Positions 1-9,949 of a stretch of 48,419 bases of DNA are shown in pieces. The notes under the pieces were generated by a model. The model did not search any database and was not told where the DNA came from. It worked only from the letters and a program-made list of their open reading frames with translations. Positions within the stretch are counted from its first letter, which is position 1, and every line of letters starts with the position of its first letter. This stretch comes from Asparagopsis taxiformis (taxonomy: Eukaryota > Rhodophyta > Florideophyceae > Bonnemaisoniales > Bonnemaisoniaceae), in contig JALQPE010002434.1 of assembly GCA_030407315.1 (NCBI GenBank), positions 1 to 48,419 on the forward strand, in the 5' to 3' direction. A program made the translations under genes and the position numbers.

Positions 1-22
1 ATTGCAGAGGGAGGATGTGCGA
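1..22. other. Left flank of element L1
   Basis: Only 22 bases precede the first CACTACGG terminus. They end in CGA. No match to a target-site duplication is found at any of the right-hand termini in the window (ATG after 19322, TTG after 35950), so the right partner of this end cannot be assigned. Nothing else is visible. Confidence 0.6.
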
Positions 23-39
23 CACTACGGTGTTGAAAA

Positions 40-390
40 GGGGGCCTCAGACAGTACTGCGAGACAGTGATTTTTACTGTCTGAGACAGTAAAAATCACT
101 ATGCGGCAAATGAAAATTAATGCCACACTTGGAGACAGTGATTTGCACTGTCTGGCAGACAGTACGGAAACACTGTCTGCAGACAGTAAAAAACACTGTC
201 TCACAGTACTGTCTGAGGCAGTGAATGGAGACAGTAAAAATTAATGATTTATTCATAGTGGATATGATGTAATTTACTGTACTGGGCAGTGTTGGCGGAT
301 AGTGTTTTGTATTGGCCAAGGCAACATGGCCGGATAGTGAAATACGCTGTCTGGGACATAGATGGAACCAACACGGTGCACTGTCCTGGG
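40..390. repeat. Subterminal palindromic ACAGT...ACTGT repeats, L1
   Basis: Short inverted pairs of ACAGT and ACTGT separated by 4-8 A/T-rich bases recur many times here, for example around 60-110 and 170-240. Repeated subterminal motifs of this kind are known transposase-binding regions in CACTA elements; binding here is inferred only. Confidence 0.65.
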
Positions 391-965
391 CAGTACCTGG
401 AGAACAGTGATTTTCACTGTCCTGGGCAGTACCTGGAGACAGTGATTTTCACTGTCCTGGGCAATACCTGGAGACAGTGATTTTCACTGTCCTGGGCAGT
501 ACCTGGAGACAGTGATTTTCACTGTCCTGGGCAGTACCTGGAGACAGTGATTTTCACTGTCCTGGGCAGTACCTGGAGACAGTGATTTTCACTGTCCTGG
601 GCAGTACCTGTAGACAGTACTTTGTGCTGCCCTGGGCAGCACCTGTAGACAGTACTTTGTGCTGCCCTGGGCAGCACCTGTAGACAGTACTTTGTGTGCT
701 GCCCTGGGCAGCACCTGTAGACAGTACTTTGTGCTGCCCTGGGCAGCACCTGTAGACAGTACTTTGTGCTGCCCTGGGCAGCACCTGTAGACAGTACTTT
801 GTGCTGCCCTGGGCAGCACCTGTAGACAGTATTTCGTGCTGCCCTGGGCGCACCTGTAGACAGTACTTTTGCTGCCTGGGCAGCACCTGTAGACAGTATT
901 TCGTGCTGCCCTGGGCAGCACCTGGAGACAGTATTTCGTGCTGCCCTGGGCAGCACCTGGAGACA
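390..965. repeat. 35-bp tandem array with two unit types, L1
   Basis: About 16 units of 35 bp. The outer units carry the palindromic core ACAGTGATTTTCACTGT (type A, about six copies to ~605). The inner units carry the core TGCTGCCCTGGGCAGCA (type B, about ten copies, 607-960). Units near 690, 850 and 870 have small indels. Open frames predicted across this array are only the translated repeat. Confidence 0.85.
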
Positions 966-1673
966 GTAAAGTAGTGTCCTGATATAGTAAATTTCGGTGT
1001 CTGGGAGTGGTGGATGAGATGGAGCGTCACGCTGTCGTGGGCATCTTTCCGGGGTAGAGGAAGGCAGTTCTAGCGCTATGAGGATGGGGCATGGACGGTA
1101 TTCATATGGGAATGGACAGAATAGTACGGCTAGGAATTTTTATTTCGTAGTGACTATGAGCTAGCGAGAGGTATACGCGGTAGGATAGGTAGCAATCTAA
1201 GAGGGTGCGATATGGGAAGAATCTTCACTCTGGATTTGTTTATTTGCGCAGGCTACATTGAGAATAAACAATCCCTATGTTAAAAATGCTACTACAACTA
1301 ACACTATTCCGACGAGTAAAACTAAAACTACTAGAAAAGTCTAGAAATCTATCAACTGATTGAGCTGCATGAATAAGCTAGGAAATGAAGAGAAGAAGAA
1401 AAAATGATGTAGAGAAAGGAAACAAGTTAGTGACGTTGAATTGGAGAGGGAAATTGATGGTGATTAGGAGACTAACGTACCTTAACAAATACCATTGCAT
1501 CCCAAATTGAGATATGTACTCACAGGCAGAAAAGAAAATTAGTGGAGAAGTGGTAAGAGAGAAAGATAAATGAAAGTAGAAGTGGAACACTCACCGACTG
1601 GAAACCTGAGAAAGAGAAAACGAATAGAAAACTGGGTTAGTGGCGTGAGTTGTGGAAACGTACCATCATGGTT

Positions 1674-1810
1674 CATATCTGTCGGAGACAAAGCAACAAC
1701 TTTGGCTCTGGAAGCAGTATTGATGATCTACAACTTACGCTTTGGAAGCAGTATAGATGATCTATACTGCTTCCACAGCCAGAGTTGTTGCTTTGTTTCC
1801 GACGGATATG
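1674..1810. repeat. 137-bp inverted repeat (hairpin) in L1 terminal module
   Basis: The two halves, starting CATATCTGTCGG and ending CCGACGGATATG, pair over about 60 bases around a short loop. The same 137-bp structure is present at 17745-17881 and 22799-22935. The arms differ between copies in a compensatory way: GCAGTAT with ATACTGC in L1, GCCGTAT with ATACGGC in E1 and E2. A transcript would fold into a long stem; whether it is transcribed is unknown. Confidence 0.8.
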
Positions 1811-2029
1811 AAGATGGAAACAGGGATTTCCAGAATCTGTCGTTTAAGTAGCACTCTGCGGGCGGAAATGACGTGTAGGAGAACAATAGAGGGATGAATT
1901 TGAAACGGAGCGGTGCGATGGGAGGCCCAGAAAAACGATACCTAGGGTGCGAATTACGCTTTGAAGCACATGACCTGGCAGAACAGGCGCAAAATTATTG
2001 TATCTTCTACCGCCTTCTCTAGTCTATAA

Positions 2030-2315
2030 TGACGTCATCACTACAGAAATATAGGAAAACACTAGCATATGGGGCCTACTGGAAAGGGGAGGCGAGGAGT
2101 AGGAAAAATGGCGCACTTTCCTGGACGAGGAGTCCGCGCTTCCAGTGATGATTTGGACGGTATATATCGATGACGTCATTGCATGCTCTGAGCACACTTG
2201 GCAGGCAGTCAAAGCGGGCCACGTGGATGTGGGCGGCTAGGAAACAGCAGTGTGGGAGAAATTTTATAATTTTCATGTTGCAAGCGAGCAGTGAATCTGC
2301 ATTGCAATATATAAA
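2030..2315 (+). promoter_or_regulatory. Promoter-like segment of the L1 terminal module
   Basis: Two perfect TGACGTCA palindromes (2030-2037 and 2171-2178), the consensus for CREB/ATF-type bZIP factors, lie upstream of a TATATAAA box at 2308-2315. The transposase ATG follows 450 bp downstream. The same arrangement is kept in the E1/E2 modules (one intact and one TAACGTCA site, plus a TATA box), where it faces the dioxygenase-like gene. That it acts as the element promoter is inference from spacing and conservation. Confidence 0.55.
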
Positions 2316-2422
2316 TTATGCTAATTTAAGATATCACACCGAGTACGATTCAACGAGAGATTGTGCTTTCAACTTGTAAATAGGGCCGAAAATGGTAGAG
2401 TATACGAGTAGGAAGTACGTGT

Positions 2423-2665
2423 ATGAGAAAATCAGATTCAGTATTAGTGCCTAGAGCATCACTGCGAAATAAACGGCCGTTTTCCGGAAATGGATACATC
2501 TTGGCTGGGTTTGTGGTTAGGGATGCGATACAAGATAGCAAAACGATGTTGAGTCCGGATGAAATAGCAATCAATGTGCATAAAGCAATGAGCATAGGGC
2601 AAAGCATTGTGGTGAACCAGTTCATTGGATCGAATGAAAGCCTGGAAAGGTTTCGTAACGGTTAA
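2423..2665 (+). CDS. Small ORF in terminal module, function unknown
   Basis: An 80-codon frame with an ATG at 2423 (MRKSDSVLV...). The homologous segments of E1 and E2 retain both ends of the peptide (MRKSDSVLV at the start, FIGSNES near the end) but a deletion and frameshift in the middle break it there. No recognisable domain. It lies between the TATA box and the transposase ATG, so it may be an upstream ORF, leader sequence or the remnant of a larger gene rather than a functional protein. Confidence 0.3.
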   Translation: MRKSDSVLVPRASLRNKRPFSGNGYILAGFVVRDAIQDSKTMLSPDEIAINVHKAMSIGQSIVVNQFIGSNESLERFRNG

Positions 2666-2765
2666 AAGTAGTAGTACTGTATTGAGATAGTAGTCATGTC
2701 ATAGAAGTTTAGAGTTGTTCTATGCAACAAAACTGAGCGAAGAAGAAAAGAACAAAAACATCAAG

Positions 2766-4934
2766 ATGGCTCCGAGACGGACTCCTATTCGAAAGAAAAC
2801 CACAAGTCGTAGGACAAAGGCGAGATTCGATTCACTCAATGTGGCCAGTCCCAGTAAACAGCTTCCTGGGAAACTGCAGGGAGAAATCCGCAGCAGTGAT
2901 GCAGCCTGCATGAACAAAGAAATCCCGAGAGGTGATGAGCTACGACGTGAGTGTACCACAGATGACCTATTGGAGTCCCCAATCCCTATGGGTGACATAA
3001 TAGAAGGTTGTATTGATGTGTACAGCAACAACGAGGAAGCTGGAAGTGACATCTACGTAGCATCGAGCACGCTAATGGAATCGGAAGAAGCAACCGGACG
3101 AGGTTCTGATTCCATTTCAACTGGAGGCCCGATAGACCGAAATGCTGGGGATGAAGCATGTGGTGATTTCAAGGCATTACTACAATGGCCTGCGATGTAT
3201 GGGGCTCTTCAGCTGAGTGGAACTCAAAGAATGACAAGAGCCCACTATGAAGGTACCCTGTTCGGAATGAATTTCCGCAGAGATCCAAGTGAGCACGTCC
3301 CGTCGGACTCTGTGATGCGACAGAAGATACTACCATTCTTGAGGAAACACTGCTATGCAAAGAGCTGTGACATCGAGTTTCCGATAGACCTTCGAAAGAG
3401 CGGAGCAAGAGCTGCACAGCATCGAGGTGCAGTAGGAACCCGTGGAACAACAGATGACAGAGACAATTGTGGAGGAATGGCGAAAGTTCGTATTGTACTC
3501 CCAAGCACATGGGCTCTGAAAGATGTCCAGACTCGACCAATCTTTGAAGCATTCCGCAGTGATGCGAACAATCGAAGCTCGGAAGGAGAAAAATCAACCG
3601 CAGAGTGCAGCATTGAAGATTCGTTCATTGCAAAGTGCAGGAGGGGTGTTTTGAGCGACCCATTCGTTCGCACAGCAGTTGTTCCCATTGACAGCGATGG
3701 GAAAAAGGGTTTGAAGCACATTTATGTACCTGATGGAACAGCAATTCGAATCCGATGTCATCCAGGAGCTCGTCAGGTTGCCGTCATCGAAAGAGCAAAA
3801 GGGTTCAGGAGAATGACAGAGATGGTGGGAAACCGAAGAGGAGAAGAGTGGCGGTTACGTCGTTGTGGGAACTTCATGCTAGGACCATAGTTACCTATGA
3901 GGCTCGACACGACGGTGAGCATGATGTGCATGTCGAAAAAATATCTGCAGCCGCGAATGTCACATCTATTGGAATGGGAGAGGCAGCATGCTCTGCGAGC
4001 GATATCGCAATGTGTAATCGGAGCAGGAGCCAAGGGAAAAGGAACACGAGCTGGGGACGTGATAACCGTTCTATTACCAATTGGAATGGAAGAGGGTGAT
4101 ATTGTTCCACACGTCGTATTGGTGAACAGGTATTTGAAAGAGCAGGTCGGAGAAGCATCCACCATGTTACTTTGCTTTTCACCGGGCGCGAGCTTTGCTG
4201 AAGCCAGAAACCCGCCCGATAGACTAGGAAGCCCCAACTATGAAGAAATTCGTGTTTCAGGGGTGTTCTCGGATGGTTTCGGAGACCACAGGTCGCAATG
4301 GCACCCAGCGTCTCCGCGAGAAGATGCACCATGTTGGGGAAAGCTGGAGGATGGTCGAAACTACTTTGTTTACCGATTTCTCCTTTACACGGATGACTTT
4401 GAACCATTCACAAGCAGGAAGGGAAGTTTTGGTGGATGCTATATGTTACCTCTCAATCTACCGCCTCGGAAAAGGGGAAGCTACCAAGCGGTTCGAGTGA
4501 TTGGTTTGCCACCTCCGGGAGTGTCCACAAATTGTGTATTGCGATATATCGTTCAAGATATAGTGCGAGGAAGCACAGAGGGTTTCCAACGAAAAATGCA
4601 GAGGGAGAAGATATTGTGGTATTTCTAGACCCAGTGGGGAGCATTGGAGACTATCCTGCAGTTTCACATACCCTGGATGTTCTTGGACACACATCAAACT
4701 CTCCGTGCCACATCTGCAGTTTCCGCAAATATGACCTGAGCAGTACTGGTGGCACGAAGAATGCATACACTTCGGTAGTGAACGGGCAAACATCGACGCA
4801 TGCCAGGAGCAAGTATCGGAATGCATCGACACGTAGGATGCCACAGAAACCCAGCTTCGCACTCTCGGACTGGCTGCAGAAGAAGGGGAAGATTTACCAT
4901 TTCATGTCCTGAGCACTTCCTTGGAAGCAGTGCA
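2766..4934 (+). pseudogene. Tnp2/CACTA-like transposase, frameshifted and truncated
   Basis: The likely start is the ATG at 2766, giving a basic N-terminus (MAPRRTPIRKK). Recognisable blocks in order are VRIVLPSTWALKD near 3490, a YTDDF...GSFGGCYMLPL block near 4390-4450, and IVVFLDPVGSIGDYPAVSHT followed by a C-x2-C pair (SPCHICSF) near 4610-4730. This layout resembles the Tnp2-type transposases of CACTA/Plavaka-like elements: nuclear enzymes that cut at the element ends. The frame is broken by a stop at 3888, a shift at the A-run near 4594 and another near 4830; the last readable frame gives LAAEEGEDLPFHVLSTSLEA up to the E1 junction. The C-terminal third is absent. Family assignment rests on motif recognition without a search. 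Confidence 0.65.
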
Positions 4935-5340
4935 CACTACGGTGTTGGGAATGAAAAAAGACAGTAAATTTACTGTCTGAGACAGTAAAAATTACTGTCT
5001 GGCCAAGACAGTGCGCGGAGACAGTAAAATTTACTGTCTGGAAATTTCAGAATACTGCTGCAGCAATAAACTGGCACGAAATCTGGGCAGTACCAAAAAC
5101 AGTAAAATTTACTGTCCAGAACAGTAAATTTTACTGTCCGGAAGTGTTGCCGCCAGACAGTATGTGCAGACAGTACATTTTACTGTCTGAGGCAGTGCAT
5201 TGTATTGTATTACTGCACTGTCTGGGTAAATCTGTAGACAGTAGTGTAGATAGCAAATTGTATTGTCTGCGGGTAGTACCGTGTATTGGTTCACAACACT
5301 GTCTCGTGGAGTGGACTTGAGAGGAAATATGGAGCATAGT
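4935..5340. repeat. Right-end subterminal repeats of E1
   Basis: After the terminus the sequence holds about ten ACAGTAAA/TTTACTGT inverted pairs (4965-5180). These differ in detail from the repeats at the other end of the element, so the two ends of E1/E2 share only the outer 13 bases and the ACAGT/ACTGT motif, not a long terminal inverted repeat. Confidence 0.7.
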
Positions 5341-5822
5341 GTTGGTGTGAAGGTAAATATTGGAATGGTGTAATGGTGTGTGGTATACGAAGATAGTAAT
5401 TGTGGTCGAGCTTTACAGATATTTGTAGGTAGCGAAGTTAGTACGAGGGAGGATAAATGAAAGAGGATAGCAGATCGACCGACCTAGAATGGGATTGAGG
5501 TTTCTAGTCTCAGTGAAGCCTATTCTGCCAATAGAGAATAGAATCATGTTTATGTCAGTTGGGATAGGAGATGACACTATCGATTTTAGTGCGATGACAA
5601 TTAGAATCGTGCTGAAGGGCCTGCAATCGCTGAGGAATGTGACGTCATATTCCTCAATTTCCGAACGGAAGTTGGGAATAAATAGGAGTTCACGAATGGG
5701 AGCAGCGATGCACAAAATTGGTGCAGAAAGAGCTTTTCGAGCTAATCACTGAGGCTTCCGTGAAGGAACTGAAACAGATACGGAAGAGTGTTCCATAGTT
5801 GATTACTTTCTCAATTCGAGAG
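5341..5822. other. Right-end non-repetitive segment of E1
   Basis: No convincing gene. It contains a TGACGTCA palindrome at 5640-5647, which suggests that this end too may carry a regulatory region. Open frames of 87-100 codons exist on both strands but show no recognisable domain and are probably chance frames. Confidence 0.4.
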
Positions 5823-5900
5823 CTATTTGCGATCATAGTCGCGATGCGCCGAGTGAACCAAAGCGTAAACAGCTGTTATCTCCTCTGGTGCCGTCTCCAT
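5823..5900 (-). pseudogene. Importin-beta/transportin-like N-terminal exon, inverted
   Basis: Reading leftward from the ATG at 5900 gives METAPEEITAVYALVHS..., ending DYDRK and a stop. This reads as the first helix of an importin-beta/exportin-type N-terminus. The natural continuation (GKQVSQADRYLIALRSWQ) is on the opposite strand from 6211. Exon 1 therefore seems inverted relative to the rest of the captured gene. The match to the family is by pattern only, and a 25-residue stretch alone would not be enough. Confidence 0.4.
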
Positions 5901-6201
5901 GTTGAATCCTGCGACTTGTACATGTGTGAGAGATGCTGACAATGTGAACATCGCCAGTATGCGAAACAGCCAATTGTCGAGCAGAACGTGTGTTGAGACA
6001 GCTGTTCGGAAATGGGTTTTTCTGGCGCACAGAAAGGCTGATTGCAAGATTTTCCAAACGCCTCACGCCACAAAACACACGCTTTCAACAATATATCCAA
6101 CAAAAAATTTCATGGATCAAGCCGCCAACCACAATTCATGACAACCAATCATCAGTTCACTCTCGCCAATGTGCAAGTAGCATTAATGCTAGTGTGGTCA
6201 A

Positions 6202-6859
6202 TTGACCACACTCGACCGTGGCAAACAAGTATCGCAAGCGGATCGTTATCTCATCGCCTTGCGTAGTTGGCAATCCGCACAGTCCATACGCACGCAATTG
6301 ATTGACACCAATGCGACGCCACACGCGCTTCTGTTCGTCGCTACCACGCTGCATCGTCGCTTCCAAACCGATTGGTTGATGTTCACCGATGACGCACAGC
6401 GCATTGACGCCTTTTGAATCCCGCTTCTCGCGCTCGCGCTCCCCCTTCACCACCTCCGGGCTCTTTTTCTTCGCGCACGCGTGCCACTTTGCGATGGCAA
6501 ATGTGTGATCGTCACTGCGCGACTCTAGGTGGCTCGACCTCCGTCGCGTCTTCTCTGAGGAACACGTGCACATTTTTCACGTCATGTCGGCGGTCGTGCT
6601 CGAGTTTCGACACGCCGAGACACAGCTTTTGCACCGCTTTTGTGCACAAAATGTCCACGTTGTTCTGCAGACCTCCCTGTTTATGCTGGCCATTTTGCAT
6701 GTCAATCTTCCCGCCTGTCTCAACCGTGCGGCGTTGCGTAATGCGCGTGCCGTTCTCACTTTTTTGCAAGCCTGGAAGGCCTATTCGAGCGACCCGGCAG
6801 TTCTTCCAACTGTCATTGCAATCCGTTTGTACATGCATCTTTACTGGTCACACCATTAA
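6202..6859 (+). pseudogene. Importin-beta/transportin-like fragment
   Basis: The first frame (6202-6417) reads QADRYLIALRSWQSAQSIR, then a helix pair with ALLFVATTLHRRFQTDW. This follows the pattern shared by importin-beta-family nuclear transport receptors (transportin-3/Mtr10 type): A-x-x-x-L...Q-x-S...A-W-like, then F-A-A-x-T-L-x-x-K...DW. After a stop at 6415 a second frame, about 6500-6859, gives RWLDLRRVFSEEHVHIF and AVLTFLQAWKAYSS, compatible with later HEAT-repeat helices. Frames are interrupted and no start is present on this strand. It looks like a host gene piece captured by the transposon. The same piece lies at 34026-34683 in E2. Confidence 0.5.
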
Positions 6860-6885
6860 TCTCACACGTGTTATTTCAACGATAT

Positions 6886-7232
6886 GATTACGATGTCACT
6901 AGTTACGGAAAGATTGATACGTCTGCTCGCTTTCTCACGAGTCAATTCACCCATTTCGGTCTCGTGCCTACTGCCGAAGAGGAGCCTAGCTTTATGGACA
7001 AACATTAGGACTGAAAAATGTATCTAATTCAAGTAAGCTTCCTAGAATTTCACAAGCTATGCTCGATACTAAGCGAGGGGATGGCGATGAGCTCTACACA
7101 GTCAACTACGATGACCCCCGATGTGGTTCACATTCGTCACAGTACCAGTCGGGGAGACTCCTACCTCTCAGATGGTGTCCCGGTGACTCCAAGACGCCAC
7201 TGCTTTGTCCAATCCTGGTCCTAAGAAGATGA
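6886..7232 (+). pseudogene. Captured gene fragment of unknown identity
   Basis: The frame 6886-7008 reads DYDVTSYGKIDTSARFLTSQ... and ends MDKH-stop. After a possible mini-intron (GTAAGC...CACAAG, 7033-7056) a second frame to 7232 contains ELYTVNYDDPRCGSHSSQ and SGRLLPLRWCP. The RLLPLRW-C-P string recalls the activation-loop end of tyrosine-kinase-like kinases (L-P-x-R-W-x-x-P-E), but the glutamate is missing and no other kinase motif is seen, so this is only a possibility. Both frames look protein-like in composition. Copy in E2 at 33653-33999. Confidence 0.35.
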
Positions 7233-8046
7233 CGGGTTACGCTATGTGTGACGTACATGAGTACCATGGAAACGTGAGTGGGAATGGTGATAGTGGGATT
7301 ACTGGAGTGATGGGAGATGAGTCTGGGGAGAAATCATACAGTTTCTATACACCTGACGGGTATTGGTGGAATATAATTGAATGGAATGATGTGTGATGTC
7401 TGCACCACGTCGACCTCCTCTCTCGCCCCAACATCGCGCAGCACTCTCAATGCAACACAGTGTGCATCTTTGTTGGCGTTACATGTGCGCCTAGTTCTTG
7501 CATCGCTGCTTCCCTCACATCATCATCTAACCGTCTGTAACGCAACAACATGCCACCGCATGTCGCTCACAGTCACATATGTATTTCTTAATACGCTTGT
7601 TGAAACACGGAACGCTCTTATTCACCACAGCGGCAGCTCTACACAAACTAACACTGAAACCAAGATGGAGGCAATATATCGGTGGCATTTCATTACAAAT
7701 GTACTTTTTCTTTCTGCTGCTGGTGTGGCCTTGTGTTTGAAACTTGCTTGCAGGTCCTTTCCAACAGCTTAGTGTCGTAACCATTGCAGATGCGTTGCTG
7801 CTAGAATCACCCGGAGAGCTTCAATCAAATGGTTGTTGTGGACTAGTTGCGCTCGTTGTGAATCAATCGCCAGTGCGTGCATCTGTATTTGTGCGTTCGT
7901 GTGCGCGCTTACTAGATGCGATGCAATGCAATGCTCACGTACACTGTATACTACTGACTTTTACAAATATAGCTTTGTATGAGAAGCGTCGGTATGTATC
8001 CGACACCTTACCATTGCCTCACTCTGTAAAGCTTCTTTCCCAGTAG
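7233..8046 (+). pseudogene. Captured coding-like stretch, unidentified
   Basis: Three partly overlapping frames: 7205-7396 (ends SFYTPDGYWWNIIEWNDV), 7377-7772 (contains VRLVLASLLPSHHHL and TYVFLNTLVETRNALIHHS) and 7744-8046 (contains LQSNGCCGLVALVVNQSPV). The helical, leucine-rich composition of the last two would suit further HEAT-type repeats of the importin-like gene upstream, but no diagnostic motif was recognised. The frame changes between them imply frameshifts or lost introns. Identical frames occur at 32839-33680 in E2. Confidence 0.3.
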
Positions 8047-8121
8047 CAATTTGTATCGCATTGCACCATGACGCAGGGCAGACTGCGAGTGAAAGCAACG
8101 AGTAAACAAACTTTTCGCTCA

Positions 8122-8640
8122 TCATTCACCACACGCTGTTGTCGTTGAAGTCATAACCATATCCACATCCCATTCTGGAAACTCTTGGAAGACAGACGAG
8201 CCCAGTCCACCACTGGTGCTTGTAGATGTAGCATTTTTAAGCTGTTCGTTTAGATAGTAAGGGATAGATGGTGTAGTGCGCAACACTAGAGAACAACGCT
8301 GTGCAGGACAACATGTTTGTTCGGCGTAAATCGTCATATGTTCCATTTGGACTATTTTGGCAGCTCACATGCATCAACCTGAATATTAAGACTCTGGACT
8401 GGCACACTCAAGTATCTGGATACGCTTGAGCAGTGGCAGGGGCGCAAGAGCCGGTCCAAGTTTTTGTACAAGGCACGTTGACACACTGCATTCACTTGAT
8501 TGACACCCGAGTGCAACGACTGGCTCGCTGTCCAGGGATGGGGGACTGCTGCGCAAGTGTTCAATACATCTCAAGATGCAGTTCAAGAATAAACATTTCA
8601 ACGTTATCCGGCTCACGGTCTCAGTTGGTCAAGTCATGGA
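8122..8640 (-). other. Coding-like frames on the minus strand, unidentified
   Basis: Two successive minus-strand frames, 8386-8616 (ends LLKRIQILECASPES) and 8122-8346 (contains LNEQLKNATSTSTSGGLGSS and FQEFPEWDVDMVMTS). They could be pieces of another captured gene. No family recognised; coding status uncertain. Copy at 32269-32763. Confidence 0.25.
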
Positions 8641-9574
8641 TCACAGGGTGTGGTGAAAAACCTCTTTGTTTACATTGTCTCAATAGCGAGGTCGACGATA
8701 TTGCGACCTCGTTACTGGGACGGATTGGCATCACCGAGTGTGACAGACTGGAAGATGTGATTGGGCAGGAGCGAGGTGTGTGTGAAGGATAGTAAGAAAC
8801 AGCGAGGTGGGTGTGTGGAAGGTGCGAATGGCGTCAAGTGATTGGCACAAGGGAGTTGAGCTCATCTGCGGACAGAGTATGGATGGCATCGTATGCCCGT
8901 TGGGACAGCCCGGGCGGAAGTGATCATGGGAAGCTCGTTTATGTATGTGTGCGGCAGTTGGGATTGGGCGCGACTGGACGGCGAATGTGGTCGAAGAATG
9001 GGCGCGGCGACTATGGTCATGCTAAGTGGACCAACGCGGTGCGAGTCGAACCAGTTGATATATGAGGGATGTCAAGGCAAGGGGGCATTTAGACGGGCGA
9101 AAGGGTGCGTGTGACGCGAGTGGAAGGCGGTGAGGGAATGCATGCATGAATTGAGCGTGTGGGCGGACGAGGATTTGAGAAAACCTAATATGACAGTACA
9201 TTGCGTGTGTGGTAGGCGCGTTGAAGTGTTACGGCGCATAAATCATCGGCGCCGATGGCTACGTCACAAACGGTGTAATCACCGCTGTAATCGGCGCCAA
9301 CAGCATGTTATGGCTGCAGACGCGACAGAATGTCGACTTCATCCTTAGAATGAAGTACGCTAATTAGCCATTCTGCCCAGCACCAGGTACGAAACTTGGG
9401 ACTGGGCACGTCATTAGAGCTCTAGGGTAGGTAACAGAATATAAACTTATGTGGGAGGACGGGTTTTCAGGACAAGCTGTCGGAACTGTAATTACTGTGT
9501 TTTCTTACAGCAAAGTCATCGTTAAGGCGGATTTGCTTTCTCAGGACAAGCTGTCGGAACTGCTATTCAGTTTT
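8641..9574. other. Unassigned segment of E1
   Basis: No recognisable gene. It contains a short hairpin around 8687-8712 (arms GCGAGGTCG and CGACCTCG), an ATCGGCGCCGAT palindrome near 9248-9259 with a partial repeat at 9291-9300, and two direct copies of GGACAAGCTGTCGGAACTG at about 9470 and 9545 leading into the first fold-back block. Confidence 0.4.
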
Positions 9575-9869
9575 CTTACAGCAAAGGCAGTTTACCCCGG
9601 TTGCTTACAGCAAAGTCATCGTAACGATGACTTTGCTGTAAGAAAACAAAACATTACAGCAAAGTCATCGTAACGATGACTTTGCTGTAAGAAAACAAAA
9701 CATTACAGCAAAGTCATCGTAACGATGACTTTGCTGTAAGAAAACAAAACATTACAGCAAAGTCATCGTAACGATGACTTTGCTGTAAGAAAACAAAACA
9801 TTACAGCAAAGTCATCGTTACGATGACTTTGCTGTAAGAAACCATGGTAAACCAACTTCTCTGTAAGCA
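9575..9869. repeat. Fold-back block A1: five tandem 49-bp hairpin units
   Basis: Five units start at 9605, 9654, 9703, 9752 and 9801. Each contains a 37-bp palindrome whose left arm is TTACAGCAAAGTCATCGT and whose right arm is its exact complement around one central base, followed by an A-rich 12-bp linker. The block is bordered by GGTAAA...CTGTAAG-type edges. E2 has seven units at the matching place (30950-31281). Confidence 0.85.
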
Positions 9870-9949
9870 TATGAGAGGGACTGATGTTTCTCACTCGGGA
9901 AGAAGAAGGAGACGATTTCGGACCTCGCGAAAAAGGCTGCAAAGTGGTC

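Larger units (their letters stand above)
23..2665 (+). repeat. L1 terminal module (homologous to both inner ends of E1/E2)
   Basis: This 2.6-kb module matches 21358-23793 in the same orientation and 16887-19322 in inverse orientation, in the same order throughout: terminus, subterminal repeats, 35-bp array, hairpin, CRE-like sites, TATA box and small ORF. L1 is clearly more diverged from the two inner copies than these are from each other, with a longer 35-bp array and several small indels. Confidence 0.85.
23..4934 (+). mobile_element. L1: left part of a CACTA-like DNA transposon
   Basis: The element starts with CACTACGGTGTTG at 23, the same terminus that begins E2 at 21358 and ends E1 (reverse complement) at 19322. 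Inward come palindromic subterminal ACAGT/ACTGT repeats, a 35-bp repeat array, a 137-bp hairpin, a promoter-like segment and a transposase pseudogene. CACTA ends and subterminal repeats are known hallmarks of the CACTA/EnSpm (CMC) superfamily. The right part is missing: the transposase reading frame stops being followed exactly where E1 begins at 4935. E1 either inserted into L1 and the remainder was lost, or the junction is a rearrangement. Confidence 0.75.

Noticed and set aside
390..965. CRISPR-like array of 35-bp repeats
   Set aside because: Units are contiguous, with no unique spacers, and the region is a transposon end in eukaryotic DNA.
519..1030. Predicted proteins of 110-158 residues rich in CCPGQH/YCLQVLPRAA
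   Set aside because: They are translations of the 35-bp repeat in several frames; the reading frame stays open only because the period is regular.
9604..9841. CRISPR-like array of 49-bp units
   Set aside because: The 12-bp linkers are identical in every unit and the repeat is a perfect palindrome, as in fold-back elements.
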